Shown: positions 10,635 to 20,343 of the stretch, piece after piece | Layout: each line of letters begins with the position of its first letter | Position numbering within the stretch: position 1 is the first letter of the stretch | Assembly: GCF_039645965.1 (NCBI RefSeq) | Contig: NZ_CP147917.1 | Location: forward strand, 1,302,001 to 1,366,000 | Direction of reading: 5' to 3' | Length of the DNA: 64,000 nt | Source: Sulfurimonas sp. HSL3-2 | Lineage (GTDB): Bacteria; Campylobacterota; Campylobacteria; Campylobacterales; Sulfurimonadaceae | Position numbers and translations under genes: made by a program | The notes under the pieces: model-generated | The model's input: only the letters and a program-made list of their open reading frames with translations | The model's database searches: none | What the model was told of the DNA's origin: nothing

Positions 10635-11369
10635 CTATAAAAAAAATGTTCTATAAGTTAAATAGCCGACAACACCTATGTAAAATAGCACAAGCAGGTC
10701 TTTTTGCAAAGATTCGCTCGTAGAGTGTTTCAGCATAACACCGAAATATACACCAACCAGTGATGCTATACCTATGATCAAGCCGCTATGGAAGTCTATG
10801 ACTCCGTGCAGACTTTGGGAAATAAAACCCGATATCGAAGAAAAGACTACAAAAAAGAGTCCCGCCGATGTCGCATTTTTAAGCTTTACATGTAAGAATC
10901 CGACTAATATCGGAACAAGTAAAACTGATCCCCCGACCCCTATGGAAACGCTGAACATTCCCAAAAGAAATCCTATTATAAAGAGTATCACCGGATTGAC
11001 CGTTTTTTGACTTCTATGTTCTTTTACTTTAAAGAAGAGCCTTAAAAGTGCAAAGACCGTAAATGCCAAAAAGATACCCTGTAGTATTATTGCATCTACA
11101 TTTGCAACTATCATACCACTAAAAAGAGCACCGACAAAACCTCCGGCACCTATTATAAAGACCATCTTTACATCTAGAGTACCTTTTCTCAGGTTTAAAT
11201 AGCTTCCATAAATGGAACTGAAAACCATTTGAACGACTGAGATACCGATAGAGGTCTTCATATCAAATCCATGAAACAAAAGTAACGGCACTAAGATCGT
11301 CCCGCCGCCGATACCAAAGAAACCTGATAGCAATCCGACAAAACTACCAAGGAAAACAAGTTCAAGCAT
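10635..11369 (-). CDS. TauE/SafE family sulfite exporter-like permease
   Basis: A ~244-residue inner-membrane protein with about eight hydrophobic helices in two similar halves. Each half opens with a glycine-rich segment, [19 protein letters not shown] at the N-terminus and [19 protein letters not shown] in the middle, the TauE/SafE hallmark. Family members export sulfite, organosulfonates or related anions; the substrate here is unknown, though sulfite export would fit a sulfur oxidiser. I chose the ATG at 11369 over a TTG one codon upstream. Confidence 0.88.
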   Translation of the reverse strand: MLELVFLGSFVGLLSGFFGIGGGTILVPLLLFHGFDMKTSIGISVVQMVFSSIYGSYLNLRKGTLDVKMVFIIGAGGFVGALFSGMIVANVDAIILQGIFLAFTVFALLRLFFKVKEHRSQKTVNPVILFIIGFLLGMFSVSIGVGGSVLLVPILVGFLHVKLKNATSAGLFFVVFSSISGFISQSLHGVIDFHSGLIIGIASLVGVYFGVMLKHSTSESLQKDLLVLFYIGVVGYLTYRTFFL

Positions 11370-11510
11370 CAATACTCTTTATATTGGTTCAAATTTCGCC
11401 CGATTATACCCAAGAATTGCTTACGAAGATACATAGAGAGCCACTGTATTAATTTATTTTTAGGTTTGTATAACGTATAATCTACTAAATTTTGTATATT
11501 GGATTAAAAA

Positions 11511-11942
11511 ATGTTATCTACCATCACTAAAGCAGCTACAAACTTTTGTGAGCATCAAATAAGAAAACCTTATTCATTATCAGATGAGATGCCCAAAATG
11601 AGAATGTTTATTGCTTCTATAAACATATTGGAGAACAATAACACGCATAAAGTGTATGTTGCAGCGCCGACAGAACTGCTGCAGACACTGTGTGAAATTT
11701 TTCTTTTTGAAGATGATTGTGATGAAGAGACACTCAAAGATATGTTGTTAGAGATGACAAATATGATAGTAGGAAGTGCAAAAGTGATAGCTCAAGAAGA
11801 AAATGGAGCAAAGAAGTTTGATATAAGGACTCCGGTCTTTTTAGATATAAATGACTTTAACTATCCATATGATTCTGAAGTAAATATCAGTATAGGTGAC
11901 ACAAATATACTAGTAGCGATCAAGGAAAACGATGCCGCATAA
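11511..11942 (+). CDS. CheX/CheC-like chemotaxis phosphatase-type protein
   Basis: A 143-residue protein with the CheC/CheX-type segment EMTNMIVGSAKVIA at about 83-96, resembling the E-x2-N-x3-G phosphatase motif of that family. The family dephosphorylates CheY-P or acts at the flagellar switch. The gene overlaps fliN by 11 bases, so the product probably works at the C-ring. Similarity is judged from motif and length only, so the catalytic role is inferred. A TATAAT-like element occurs upstream at about 11470-11490. Confidence 0.65.
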   Translation: MLSTITKAATNFCEHQIRKPYSLSDEMPKMRMFIASINILENNNTHKVYVAAPTELLQTLCEIFLFEDDCDEETLKDMLLEMTNMIVGSAKVIAQEENGAKKFDIRTPVFLDINDFNYPYDSEVNISIGDTNILVAIKENDAA

Positions 11943-12252
11943 CGATGAAACTGAATTCGATGAGACAAAAGAACTTTCATGGATGAACTATGAGGGTTTG
12001 CTGGATATGGAGGTCGAGTTCGTCGCTGATCTTGGTGAAACGGAGCTTAGTATCGGTGATATACTTAAACTTGAAAAAGGTTCTGTCATCGATTTGAAAA
12101 AACCTGCCGGAGAGAGTGTGGAGTCTTATGTAAACGGGCGTATCTTGGGAAAAGGTGAAGTCATGGTATATGAAAAGAACCTTGCTATCCGTATTAACGA
12201 GATCTTAAACTCCAGTGCCGTCTTATACCATCTGTCGAAGGAACGATTATGA
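11932..12252 (+). CDS. fliN: Flagellar motor switch protein FliN
   Basis: A 106-residue C-ring protein. After a short acidic N-terminus it has the SpoA (surface presentation) domain: LLDMEVEFVADLGETELSIG, LKLEKGSVIDLKKPAGESV and a VNGRILGKGEV strand, all typical of FliN. It binds FliM/FliG in the switch and helps recruit export chaperones. The start overlaps the preceding CheX-like gene by 11 bases, and its TGA overlaps the next ATG by four bases, giving a translationally coupled flagellar trio. Confidence 0.93.
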   Translation: MPHNDETEFDETKELSWMNYEGLLDMEVEFVADLGETELSIGDILKLEKGSVIDLKKPAGESVESYVNGRILGKGEVMVYEKNLAIRINEILNSSAVLYHLSKERL

Positions 12253-13112
12253 AGAAGATACTCTTTTTACTGTTTATACCGCTGGCACTTTTTGCATCGA
12301 AGATACTAAGCTACAACGTATATGACAGAAGCGACAGAGTCGATGTGATGTTTACGTTTGATACTCCGTATGACGGTGTCATAAGCCAGCAGACACAAAA
12401 CTCGAAGATCATAATCAAACTTGATGATGCGACCATAGAGTCTCAAAAAATAAAAAAACTCTCATCTCAGTACCTGACACAACTGACCATCACACCGGTA
12501 ACGAACTATACGCAGATAGTCGCTTATGTTCCGACAGATGTACAACTTCAAGCATCAAAGACCGCAGATGCTTACGGTCTGCGTTTGAGATTTAACAAAG
12601 CGGCTCCGGCACTTCAAGCTGCCGGGACGACTGCAACTTCTGCTTTACCGACAAAAAAAGATATTCAGATCTCAACAGGATACTATATAGTCATAGCGGT
12701 TTTACTGGCTAGCCTTGTCTTTGTGTACTATCTAAAAAGAAAGATAACAAATGCGACAAACGCTAAAAAGAGTCCCGGTATGATTAAACCTGCGAGAAAA
12801 TCTTGGCTGTTCAATCCTAAAGATGAGAACCAAGAGGATGTAAATATCCGCTTTTCAAAACAGATAGATCAAGTAAACAGAGTGATCATGGTCGATTACG
12901 GAAATCTAAGCTACCTTATCCTAGCAGGAAACGACAATATACTTCTTGATAAGTTTGAAGACAATAAGCCTGTCACAAATAATGAGTTTGAAGAGATACT
13001 AAAATCTCGTAATGAAGAACTTACAGAGCTGCTGCAGCTAAACAACAACAAAGAAAAAGAACCTTTTCAGACATACAAGGAAAAAGCCGCTTCCATAGCG
13101 TATGACGTTTAA
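12249..13112 (+). CDS. fliO: Putative flagellar biosynthesis protein FliO
   Basis: A 287-residue membrane protein. It begins with a cleavable signal (KKILFLLFIPLALFASK), then a periplasmic beta-rich domain of ~130 residues resembling AMIN-like folds. One strong transmembrane helix lies at about 143-164 (YYIVIAVLLASLVFVYYL), and a positively charged cytoplasmic tail of ~120 residues follows. The FliO described in Helicobacter pylori lies just after fliN and has the same extended periplasmic region, so position and topology support FliO, an assembly factor for FliP in the type III export gate. No strong sequence motif proves this. Confidence 0.65.
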   Translation: MKKILFLLFIPLALFASKILSYNVYDRSDRVDVMFTFDTPYDGVISQQTQNSKIIIKLDDATIESQKIKKLSSQYLTQLTITPVTNYTQIVAYVPTDVQLQASKTADAYGLRLRFNKAAPALQAAGTTATSALPTKKDIQISTGYYIVIAVLLASLVFVYYLKRKITNATNAKKSPGMIKPARKSWLFNPKDENQEDVNIRFSKQIDQVNRVIMVDYGNLSYLILAGNDNILLDKFEDNKPVTNNEFEEILKSRNEELTELLQLNNNKEKEPFQTYKEKAASIAYDV

Positions 13113-13125
13113 TCTTTAATCCCAG

Positions 13126-13163
13126 AATACTTTACATGTAGAGCTTACATGTAAAGTATTTTT
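13126..13163. terminator. Bidirectional terminator between fliO and the guanidine operon
   Basis: A perfect 15-bp inverted repeat (arms 13126-13140 and 13146-13160, 5-nt loop GAGCT) is followed by TTT on the plus strand and, read on the minus strand, by an A/T-rich tail. It sits between two convergent gene ends (13112 and 13174). Both arms contain TTACATGTA, so this terminator is built from two copies of the over-represented palindrome. Confidence 0.75.
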
Positions 13164-13173
13164 CTACAAAGAT

Positions 13174-13563
13174 CTATCTAGCCAGATAATCTCTCCAGCC
13201 TCCGTATTTCGTGATCTCCTCTGCGCCCAAAAGAGCATTGTTCTCACATAAAAACCCGTAAACACTGCTTCCGTCTTCTAAAAAAACAGTCCCGATACAA
13301 AGCGGCGATGCGATCTGGATCATAAATGCACCGAAGTTTTCCAAAGGCATCTCCCATACTTCAAGCTCCAATGATGCATCGCTTGTCTCATCACGGATCA
13401 TTCCGGGACGAGGCGGTACTTTTTCAGGCACGTTGTAAAGGCGGTAACCTTTGGCTGTCAATGTCTTTTTTTCAAGACGGGCATCCAGCTCGGTCAACTG
13501 ATGGTTAAGCGGCAGTCCGCTCATATGTGCGCCGCATACGGCGATCTTGATAGTTTTAGACAT
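13174..13563 (-). CDS. Allophanate hydrolase, separate C-terminal domain protein
   Basis: A ~129-residue protein matching the C-terminal, gamma-glutamyl-cyclotransferase-like domain of allophanate hydrolase (AtzF/DUR2): it opens IKIAVCGAHMSGLPLNHQL and ends with the GFLCENNALLGAEEITKYGGWRDYL segment. In most bacteria this domain is fused to the amidase, where it assists hydrolysis of the decarboxylated intermediate. Here it is encoded separately, with its ATG (13563) overlapping the amidase stop by eight bases; AGGGG five bases before the ATG favours it over the GTG at 13566. Last gene of the guanidine operon. Confidence 0.82.
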   Translation of the reverse strand: MSKTIKIAVCGAHMSGLPLNHQLTELDARLEKKTLTAKGYRLYNVPEKVPPRPGMIRDETSDASLELEVWEMPLENFGAFMIQIASPLCIGTVFLEDGSSVYGFLCENNALLGAEEITKYGGWRDYLAR

Positions 13564-14908
13564 CACTGCCCCTTTGCATATAATTTTCCCCTATCTGTAA
13601 CAGTTTTCTATCTTCAAAAGCCTCTGCAAACAGTGTAATACCAAACGGCAGACCGTTTTTTCTAAAACCGGCAGGAACCGCATAAGCCGAGAAGTCCAGA
13701 AGATTCATAAAGTTTGTATAGTATCCGAGGTTAGAATTCAGCTGTATCGGATCGGCGTTTACTTCATCTATCGTATAGATAGTCCCCGTCGTCGGAGTCA
13801 ATGCAAAATCGATGTCTTCCATCACGATATCCGCTTTACGTCTGTAGGCTTTTAGCTTGTACTCTGCATTAAAGTAATCCTCCGCACTCTTACTTTTTCC
13901 CGACTCAATGATCGTACGAGTGACATCTATAAGACTTTGGGGAGAGTTTTCTATCATATCCTTTACGGCTACGTAACGTTCAGCCACCCAAGGTCCGTAG
14001 TAAAGCAGGTTTGCCGCTTCAAGCATAGGCGAAAAATCGGTCTCGACCGCGGTTCCGCCCATCTCTTCAAATCTTTGAACCGCTTTATAAAAAAGCTCCT
14101 CTGCTTCAACGTCACCGAAAAATTTCAGCTGATCGGCTCTTGGAACGGCAAAACGAAAGCTTGAAGGCACACTTTTTTGCATCTCAGGCATCTTACGGCT
14201 GTATGGATCGCCTTCATCAAAAGAAGCCGCGACGTCAAACACCTTTTGAGCATCCTCAGTGCTTTTTGCAAAGATTGAGATACAGTCTAGACTTCTACAT
14301 GCAGGCACTACACCCGATGTACTGAGCACTCCTTTAGAGGGTTTGAGCCCTACAAGGTTGTTAAAAGCAGCCGGTACGCGTCCTGATCCCGCAGTGTCCG
14401 TTCCAAGTGAGAATGCTGCCATCTCTAAAGCGACGCTTACCGCACTTCCCGAACTCGAACCGCCGGAGATATACTTAGGGTCGATGCTGTTTTGACAAGC
14501 CCCAAAAGGAGAACGTGTCCCTACAAGTCCCGTCGCAAACTGATCAAGAGTCGTCTTTCCTACAGGAATAGCACCCGCTTTTATGAGAGCCTCTACGGCA
14601 AAAGCCGATCTTTCAGGCATATAACTGTAATCAAGACACCCTGCCGTTGTCGGTATACCAGCAAGGTCGATATTGTCCTTAATGGCAAAAGGGATCCCGT
14701 AAAGAGGCAATGAAGAGGGTTCGCACGCTTCAAGTCTTTGAAGGTATGGTTCAAGTTCATCGTCACTTAGTATATGTATCCAGATAGGATTAGCGCTGTG
14801 TTGTTCTATACGCTTTTTTATCTGTGCCATCAACTCTCTTGGAGTAAGTGTTTTATTTATATATGATTTTTTTAGATCAGAGATATTCATTTGTTTTCCT
14901 TTAGTCAA
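13556..14908 (-). CDS. atzF: Allophanate hydrolase, amidase domain
   Basis: A 450-residue amidase-signature enzyme. The Ser-cisSer-Lys triad is visible: lysine in FAIKDNIDLAGIPTTAG, cis-serine in GGSSSGSAVSVA and nucleophile serine in GTDTAGSGRVPAA. It cleaves allophanate to CO2 and ammonia, the last step of guanidine (or urea carboxylase) nitrogen release. Compared with the usual ~600-residue allophanate hydrolase it lacks the C-terminal domain, which is the next gene. Position at the end of the carboxylase operon supports allophanate over other amides. The start is at MTKGKQMN; an internal ATG six codons later is an alternative. Confidence 0.88.
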   Translation of the reverse strand: MTKGKQMNISDLKKSYINKTLTPRELMAQIKKRIEQHSANPIWIHILSDDELEPYLQRLEACEPSSLPLYGIPFAIKDNIDLAGIPTTAGCLDYSYMPERSAFAVEALIKAGAIPVGKTTLDQFATGLVGTRSPFGACQNSIDPKYISGGSSSGSAVSVALEMAAFSLGTDTAGSGRVPAAFNNLVGLKPSKGVLSTSGVVPACRSLDCISIFAKSTEDAQKVFDVAASFDEGDPYSRKMPEMQKSVPSSFRFAVPRADQLKFFGDVEAEELFYKAVQRFEEMGGTAVETDFSPMLEAANLLYYGPWVAERYVAVKDMIENSPQSLIDVTRTIIESGKSKSAEDYFNAEYKLKAYRRKADIVMEDIDFALTPTTGTIYTIDEVNADPIQLNSNLGYYTNFMNLLDFSAYAVPAGFRKNGLPFGITLFAEAFEDRKLLQIGENYMQRGSDV

Positions 14909-15788
14909 TAGTTGTTAGAGGTATTTCGTCATCTTTTGTACGAAACGCTTCGATAAAAGCCGCCATCATAATAAGCGCGCCGCCCGTCCATTCGACGTAC
15001 GTCATCGTCTCACCCGCGATCAATGTCGCCGAGATAACCGCAGTGATAAGTTCCAAGATAATAATGATCGATGAACGCCCTGCTTCCATATGCGTCACTC
15101 CCCACTGAGAGCCTATATTTGCTAAAAGCAGCCAGAAAAGTGCATACATCACTAGCATAAGCCATGCATTTTCGCCGATGCCTAAAGGAAACTGTTCTAT
15201 GCCTGCAAGTAAGAACATCCCCGCAAGAGCAAAACAGCCAAAGAACATACTGCCTATTTTCGATCCGACCGGTACGGCTTGAACTGCACGAAAAAGCAGG
15301 TTGTTCATAGCAAAGAAAAGACCCGATGCCAAAGCGATAAGGTCGATCCATGACGGCGGAGAATCGAGTACGTCAAAACCACCCAGAATCAAGAAAGCTC
15401 CGCTTATAGCCAAGAAAACACCCAGATAACGCCAACGGTCTATCTCCTCTTTTAAAAAGAAGCGTCCTCCCGCTACTCCCCATACAGGCAGCAGGTAAAA
15501 AAGCACCATCACACGGATCACTTCACCGTTGATGAGAGCATAAGTAAAAGCAAGGTTCGCCCCGCCGCCAAAAAGTGCGATCAAAAGCATTATCCTTTTA
15601 TGCCCTTTCCATAAAGAGAACTGTTTAAGCAGCAGCGGAGTCAATGCAAGAGCCAGCATACCGTAAGCTAAAAAGATAAGTCCGATCCCGTCAATACCCA
15701 TCTCGTTTATAGCTTTAAGCGGCAGCCATGTAAGACCCCACAGTACAGAGGCTCCAAGCAGTACAAAAACAGGAAGATGCGCTCTCAT
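14901..15788 (-). CDS. EamA/DMT-family transporter
   Basis: A 295-residue inner-membrane protein with about ten hydrophobic helices in two EamA repeats. It begins with LLGASVLWGLTWLPLKAINE, the usual first-helix pattern of the drug/metabolite transporter superfamily. Its last bases overlap the next gene (amidase) by eight, and its ATG overlaps the stop of the TIM-barrel gene by four, so it belongs to the guanidine operon. The substrate is unknown; a metabolite or cation exporter related to guanidine breakdown is an inference from position only. Confidence 0.8.
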   Translation of the reverse strand: MRAHLPVFVLLGASVLWGLTWLPLKAINEMGIDGIGLIFLAYGMLALALTPLLLKQFSLWKGHKRIMLLIALFGGGANLAFTYALINGEVIRVMVLFYLLPVWGVAGGRFFLKEEIDRWRYLGVFLAISGAFLILGGFDVLDSPPSWIDLIALASGLFFAMNNLLFRAVQAVPVGSKIGSMFFGCFALAGMFLLAGIEQFPLGIGENAWLMLVMYALFWLLLANIGSQWGVTHMEAGRSSIIIILELITAVISATLIAGETMTYVEWTGGALIMMAAFIEAFRTKDDEIPLTTID

Positions 15789-16639
15789 AATAGTCCTTTT
15801 TTTTCAGCGTAAGTATTGAAATGTCTCATCTCAGTCTCTGCCATCCAGCAGTTGATCTCCCATAGATCGGCGATCGGGGCATTCGTAAAAGGGAGAGTAT
15901 GCAGATATCCGTCAGGTCCGAATTCCGGTGTCATCGTTGTGATCTGCATCCCTTTTACATTTTGCGCATCCCAAACGATCTCCCATATCTCTTGATGAGA
16001 AAGTAAAGCCTCTTTGTATTCAGGTGCTCCGGGATGAGGCACTTGAGGACCCTGTGCATAACCCACACGGGAATGGATATGGTGCACGTTTGCTGCGATA
16101 GCTTTCATAGTATCGAGTTCCGTAGTCATCAGACGTTCGCAGACCACGCACCAGTGGCTCATATCGAGTGTCAGTTTGATCTCAGGGATCGCATCTACTA
16201 TACTTTTTGTCATCCAGGGAGTAAACAAAGATCGGCTGCGGTGCGTCTCAAAAGAGATCTCTATATTATACTTTTTTGCCAGCTCCATAGAGCTTTTAAA
16301 AAACTCTATGCTCTGCTCTTGGCTCCATGCATCACATCCGCCTATGCAGGTCATAAAACGAGGGTTTAGTTCCAAAGAGTTCTTTATAGCCTCTTCGACA
16401 TCGTTGATATGCCCCTGCAAAGTATGATGACGTGAGGGGACATAGTCGCCTCCCGTCACGATCTCGCCTATGAAAGCGAGATCATACTTCTCTAGACATT
16501 CTTTCCAACGTGCTTTCTCTTCCGACACTTGGGGCACTTTTCCTTCGATCCCTTCAAAACCTGCTTCTTTTACCTCTTTACAGGCAGTTTCAAAGTCTCC
16601 CGTAAATCCCCACATGGTCTTAAAATTCTCTACTTTCAT
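15785..16639 (-). CDS. Sugar phosphate isomerase/epimerase-like TIM-barrel protein
   Basis: A 284-residue protein of the xylose isomerase-like TIM-barrel family (AP endonuclease 2 fold). It has likely metal ligands in ISFETHRSR, LTLDMSHWCVV and HIHSRVGYAQGPQVPHP, and an early GFEGIEGKVP segment typical of the family. The reaction is unknown. It lies directly downstream of the carboxylase (11-bp gap) and is translationally coupled to the EamA transporter, so it should act on something made in or entering this pathway. It is not one of the standard guanidine-degradation enzymes. Confidence 0.7.
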   Translation of the reverse strand: MKVENFKTMWGFTGDFETACKEVKEAGFEGIEGKVPQVSEEKARWKECLEKYDLAFIGEIVTGGDYVPSRHHTLQGHINDVEEAIKNSLELNPRFMTCIGGCDAWSQEQSIEFFKSSMELAKKYNIEISFETHRSRSLFTPWMTKSIVDAIPEIKLTLDMSHWCVVCERLMTTELDTMKAIAANVHHIHSRVGYAQGPQVPHPGAPEYKEALLSHQEIWEIVWDAQNVKGMQITTMTPEFGPDGYLHTLPFTNAPIADLWEINCWMAETEMRHFNTYAEKKGLL

Positions 16640-16650
16640 CTTCTCTTCTT

Positions 16651-19600
16651 TTACAAAGGCTCGATAACAAACAGCATCTTGCCTGCTTGAATATTTTCGC
16701 CTTCATGACAAAGGACCTGTGTGATCTTTCCGTGCTCAGGTGCTTCGATATCGACTTCCATCTTCATCGATTCCGCGATCGCAAGAACTTCACCCTCTTC
16801 TACCACATCACCGAGCTTACACATCACTTTCCACAGGCTTCCCTGAACAGGAGACTCGACTGCCTCGGCATTCTCACCGATCTCGATATGCTCCATATTC
16901 TGTTTTTCAACATCTGCGCTCTCAGTCCTGAAGTTAGCAAGACCCGTGCGTTCCCACATCTGGCGCTCCTCTTCAAAAGCGTCCTGCTGTGTCTTTTTAA
17001 ATGTCTGGATCGAATCGTCGTTTTGCTCTAAGAACTCTTTATACGCTTTAAGACTGAACGTCGTTTCCTCGATTTTGAGGTTAAAACGCCCTCTTGGAAA
17101 ATCTTCACGCATCTGATGAAGTTCGTCTGAGCTGACCTCATAGAACTTGATCTGATCAAAGAAATTTAAAAGCCATGGTTTACCCGCACTAAAATCTTTT
17201 GTCTGACGGTAACGGTTCCACATCTGTACCGTACGTCCGACGAACTGGTAACCTCCAGGTCCTTCCATACCGTAGACACACATGTATGCCCCGCCGATTC
17301 CTACGGCGTTTTCCGGCGTCCATGTACGTGCAGGATTATATTTTGTCGTTACAAGACGGTGACGAGGGTCAAGCGGTGTCGCAACAGGAGCACCAAGATA
17401 GACATCTCCAAGCCCCATTACAAGATAGTTTGCTCCAAAGACGATCTTTTTGACCTCTTCTATGCTACCCAGTCCATTGATACGTCTGATGAACTCGATG
17501 TTGCTAGGACACCACGGTGCATCAGGACGGACAGTTCTCATATACTTGTCGATCGCTATACGTGTCGACTCATCATCCCATGAAAGCGGTAGATGCACGA
17601 TACGTGCAGGGACCTCGATATCATCGACTGAAGGAAGTGTGAGCTCTATCTCTTTTAATCTCTCGATGAGTGCCGCACGGTCACATACTCTAGGTTCGAA
17701 ATGGATCTGTAAAGAGCGGATGCCCGGTGTTATATCCGTAACACCTTCTATATCTGCCTCTTTCAATGCTTCCATCAATACATGCACGCGAAAACGCAAA
17801 CTGATATCGAGTTCCATCTCACCGTATTCGACTAGAAGATTGCTGTCACCCGATTGACGAACGACGATAGCAGGAAGATCTTTTTCCCCCTCATCGCTGT
17901 AAAGGATAGGCGAACCTATCGGCTTAGGTGCTAAGAAAACTGCTTCATCATAGCTTTTGAGTCCATTGATTGCATCATCTTGTGCTTTGATCATCTCTTG
18001 CGCTGTCTCATGTTCCACAGGAACGAATTTCACTCTGTCGCCCGCACGAAGCTGACCCATTTTCCACAGTTCCGCATTGATTATCGTCACCGGGCACACA
18101 AAACCACCAAGGCTCGGACCGTCAGGTCCAAGGATCACAGGCATATCTCCCGTAAAGTCCACTGCACCGATAGCATATGCGTTATCATGAATGTTTGAAG
18201 GGTGAAGTCCCGCCTCGCCTCCAGATGTTCTCGCCCACTCAGGTTTTGGACCGATGAGACGGATACCCGTTCTGTTTGAGTTGTAATGGATCTCCCACTC
18301 AGTCTCAAAGAATGTCTTGATGTCGTTATCGGTAAAAAAGTCAGGAGCACCGTGAGGTCCGTAAAGTACCCCTATCTCCCAACTGTTCTTAAACTCTTTG
18401 TGAGGGATCACCACTTTGTCTGCCGCTTCACCTTTTATGAGACTGCCGATATGCAGTACGTCACCCGATATTAACGTACGTCCTGCATGCCCGCCGAACT
18501 GTCCGAGTGTAAACGTCGAACGGCTTCCCAGATACTCAGGCACATCAAAACCGCCGCGAACCGCAAGGTATGTTCTAAACCCTTGTGCATGGACTTTTTT
18601 AAGTTTAAGCGTACTGCCTGCTTTCACATGTACGGCTTCGTTCATAGCGATCGTCTCGCCCTCTAGGGAAGCATCTATCTTTGCACCGCATAGAGCGATA
18701 ACAGTATCTGAATTAAAACGAAGTGTCGGTCCTGCAATAGCGATCTCTAAGCCCGCAGCCGCTTCATCATTTCCTACGATGCGGTTGGCATAACGGAAAC
18801 TGAAGTTGTCAAATGGCCCTGAAGGCGGTACACCGATATCCCAAAACCCTGTACGTCCCGGGAAATCCTGTACAGTCGTCTGCGTACCCGGACGAAGAAC
18901 ATCTATACTGCTTGTAGAAAACTCAAAACTGTTCAGATATTTTGTCGTCTGCTGTGCGTTTTTAAACACTTCCGATTTTACGATAGCACCCAGATAACGC
19001 AGGTTTGTCTCTATACCGTCTATTGCCGTGTTGTCTATCGCCTCGGCTATCTTTACAAGTGCTTCCTTGCGGTCATCTGCTTTGATGATAAGTTTTGCGA
19101 TCATCGGATCGTAAAATGCAGAGACATTAAGTCCCGTCTCGATGAATGTGTCGCATCTGATACCCTCTGCAAACTTCACATTAGTCAGTACGCCTGAACT
19201 CGGCTGAAAGTTTTTAGACGGGTCTTCTGCATAGATACGTACCTGTATAGAGTGCCCTTTTGGTGCATGGACATACTCGTAAAGTGCCGGATTTTCTCCA
19301 TACGCCTGAGTGATCATCCACTCGACAAGATCGACACCAGTGACCTCTTCGGTGATACCGTGTTCGACCTGAAGGCGTGTGTTTACTTCAAGAAAATAGA
19401 ACTCGTCAGTAGTCGTGTCATAGACAAACTCTACCGTTCCGGCTGAAAGATAAGCCACAGATGATGTAAGAGCGACAGCCGCTGCATACAACGCTTCTCT
19501 GGTCTCATCCGATATTCCCGGAGCAGGAGTCTCTTCGATCACTTTTTGGTTACGGCGCTGAACGGAACAGTCTCTGTCACCCAAAGCTGCTATGAAGCCT

Positions 19601-20250
19601 TTACCGTCTCCAAATACCTGTACTTCGATATGGCGAGCTAATGCGACATATTTTTCTAAGAACATCCCTCCGTCTGAGAAGTTATTCTCACTCAGACGTT
19701 TAACCGACTCATATGCACTGCATAGTTCAGTTTCATCATAACACAGCTGCATACCGATACCGCCGCCGCCAGCCGTACTTTTTAGCATAACCGGATAACC
19801 GATACGTGTCGCCTCTTTTTTTGCTTCTTCAAGGTCTGCAAGGATTGAAGAACCAGGTAGGAGGGGAACATTGTTTTGCTCAGCGAGTGCACGTGCCGTA
19901 TGTTTAAGACCAAACTGCTTCATATGTTCCGTACTCGGCCCGATAAATCTGATGCCCGCTGTTTCACACTCCTGTGCGAACGCTGCATTTTCACTTAAAA
20001 AACCATATCCGGGATGGATCGCCTCTGCACCGCTCTCTTTAGCGACCTCAAGGATCTTTTTCGTATCTAGATAACTCTCACTTGCAACGCCGTGACCTAT
20101 GAAATATGCCTCATCGGCAAGGCTTACATGTAATGAATCTGCATCTGCAGCCGTATAAACAGCGACAGAGCTGATACCCATCTTTCTTAGAGTACGTATA
20201 ACACGGCAAGCTATCTCACCACGATTGGCAATTAGTACTTTTGTAAACAT
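16651..20250 (-). CDS. Biotin-dependent guanidine carboxylase (urea carboxylase family)
   Basis: A 1199-residue biotin enzyme. Domain order: biotin carboxylase (~1-450, with [20 protein letters not shown] and the ATP-grasp lid), then a KipA/KipI-like carboxyltransferase pair (~460-1040, starting [21 protein letters not shown]), then a C-terminal biotin carboxyl carrier domain with biotinyl lysine in ESMKME. This layout belongs to the urea carboxylase family. Two facts argue for guanidine as the real substrate: the operon is headed by a guanidine-I riboswitch, and it encodes paired DUF1989 proteins known to act as carboxyguanidine deiminase. ATP-dependent carboxylation would give carboxyguanidine. 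The substrate-defining residues were not checked. A 93-bp gap with a hairpin precedes it. Confidence 0.88.
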   Translation of the reverse strand: MFTKVLIANRGEIACRVIRTLRKMGISSVAVYTAADADSLHVSLADEAYFIGHGVASESYLDTKKILEVAKESGAEAIHPGYGFLSENAAFAQECETAGIRFIGPSTEHMKQFGLKHTARALAEQNNVPLLPGSSILADLEEAKKEATRIGYPVMLKSTAGGGGIGMQLCYDETELCSAYESVKRLSENNFSDGGMFLEKYVALARHIEVQVFGDGKGFIAALGDRDCSVQRRNQKVIEETPAPGISDETREALYAAAVALTSSVAYLSAGTVEFVYDTTTDEFYFLEVNTRLQVEHGITEEVTGVDLVEWMITQAYGENPALYEYVHAPKGHSIQVRIYAEDPSKNFQPSSGVLTNVKFAEGIRCDTFIETGLNVSAFYDPMIAKLIIKADDRKEALVKIAEAIDNTAIDGIETNLRYLGAIVKSEVFKNAQQTTKYLNSFEFSTSSIDVLRPGTQTTVQDFPGRTGFWDIGVPPSGPFDNFSFRYANRIVGNDEAAAGLEIAIAGPTLRFNSDTVIALCGAKIDASLEGETIAMNEAVHVKAGSTLKLKKVHAQGFRTYLAVRGGFDVPEYLGSRSTFTLGQFGGHAGRTLISGDVLHIGSLIKGEAADKVVIPHKEFKNSWEIGVLYGPHGAPDFFTDNDIKTFFETEWEIHYNSNRTGIRLIGPKPEWARTSGGEAGLHPSNIHDNAYAIGAVDFTGDMPVILGPDGPSLGGFVCPVTIINAELWKMGQLRAGDRVKFVPVEHETAQEMIKAQDDAINGLKSYDEAVFLAPKPIGSPILYSDEGEKDLPAIVVRQSGDSNLLVEYGEMELDISLRFRVHVLMEALKEADIEGVTDITPGIRSLQIHFEPRVCDRAALIERLKEIELTLPSVDDIEVPARIVHLPLSWDDESTRIAIDKYMRTVRPDAPWCPSNIEFIRRINGLGSIEEVKKIVFGANYLVMGLGDVYLGAPVATPLDPRHRLVTTKYNPARTWTPENAVGIGGAYMCVYGMEGPGGYQFVGRTVQMWNRYRQTKDFSAGKPWLLNFFDQIKFYEVSSDELHQMREDFPRGRFNLKIEETTFSLKAYKEFLEQNDDSIQTFKKTQQDAFEEERQMWERTGLANFRTESADVEKQNMEHIEIGENAEAVESPVQGSLWKVMCKLGDVVEEGEVLAIAESMKMEVDIEAPEHGKITQVLCHEGENIQAGKMLFVIEPL

Positions 20251-20296
20251 TTTTTGTCCTTAGAATTATGTTTGCGGGCCGTCCCGATTATTTACA

Positions 20297-20318
20297 TCTC
20301 ACAAGTCGTCTTGTGAGA
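20297..20318 (-). other. Intercistronic hairpin upstream of the carboxylase gene
   Basis: A perfect 9-bp stem (TCTCACAAG / CTTGTGAGA) with a four-base loop sits in the 93-bp gap between the MBL-fold gene and the carboxylase, the largest gap within the operon. On the transcribed minus strand it is not followed by a T-run, so it is unlikely to be a strong terminator. It may be an mRNA processing or stabilising element that sets carboxylase expression apart from the upstream genes. Confidence 0.45.
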
Positions 20319-20343
20319 CGGAGAAGATAGGCTTTCTCAGGCC

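Noticed and set aside
13556-13566. Frameshift pseudogene of allophanate hydrolase
   Set aside because: Both parts begin and end at natural domain borders, and the second has its own ribosome-binding site and start codon.
18135-18793. Long open frames opposite the carboxylase and other large genes
   Set aside because: They lie antisense to strongly conserved coding sequence, have no ribosome-binding site and no recognisable protein features.
16651-20250. Calling the carboxylase a plain urea carboxylase
   Set aside because: The fold fits, but the guanidine-I riboswitch and the paired DUF1989 deiminase genes make guanidine the better substrate assignment; urea is kept as an alternative.
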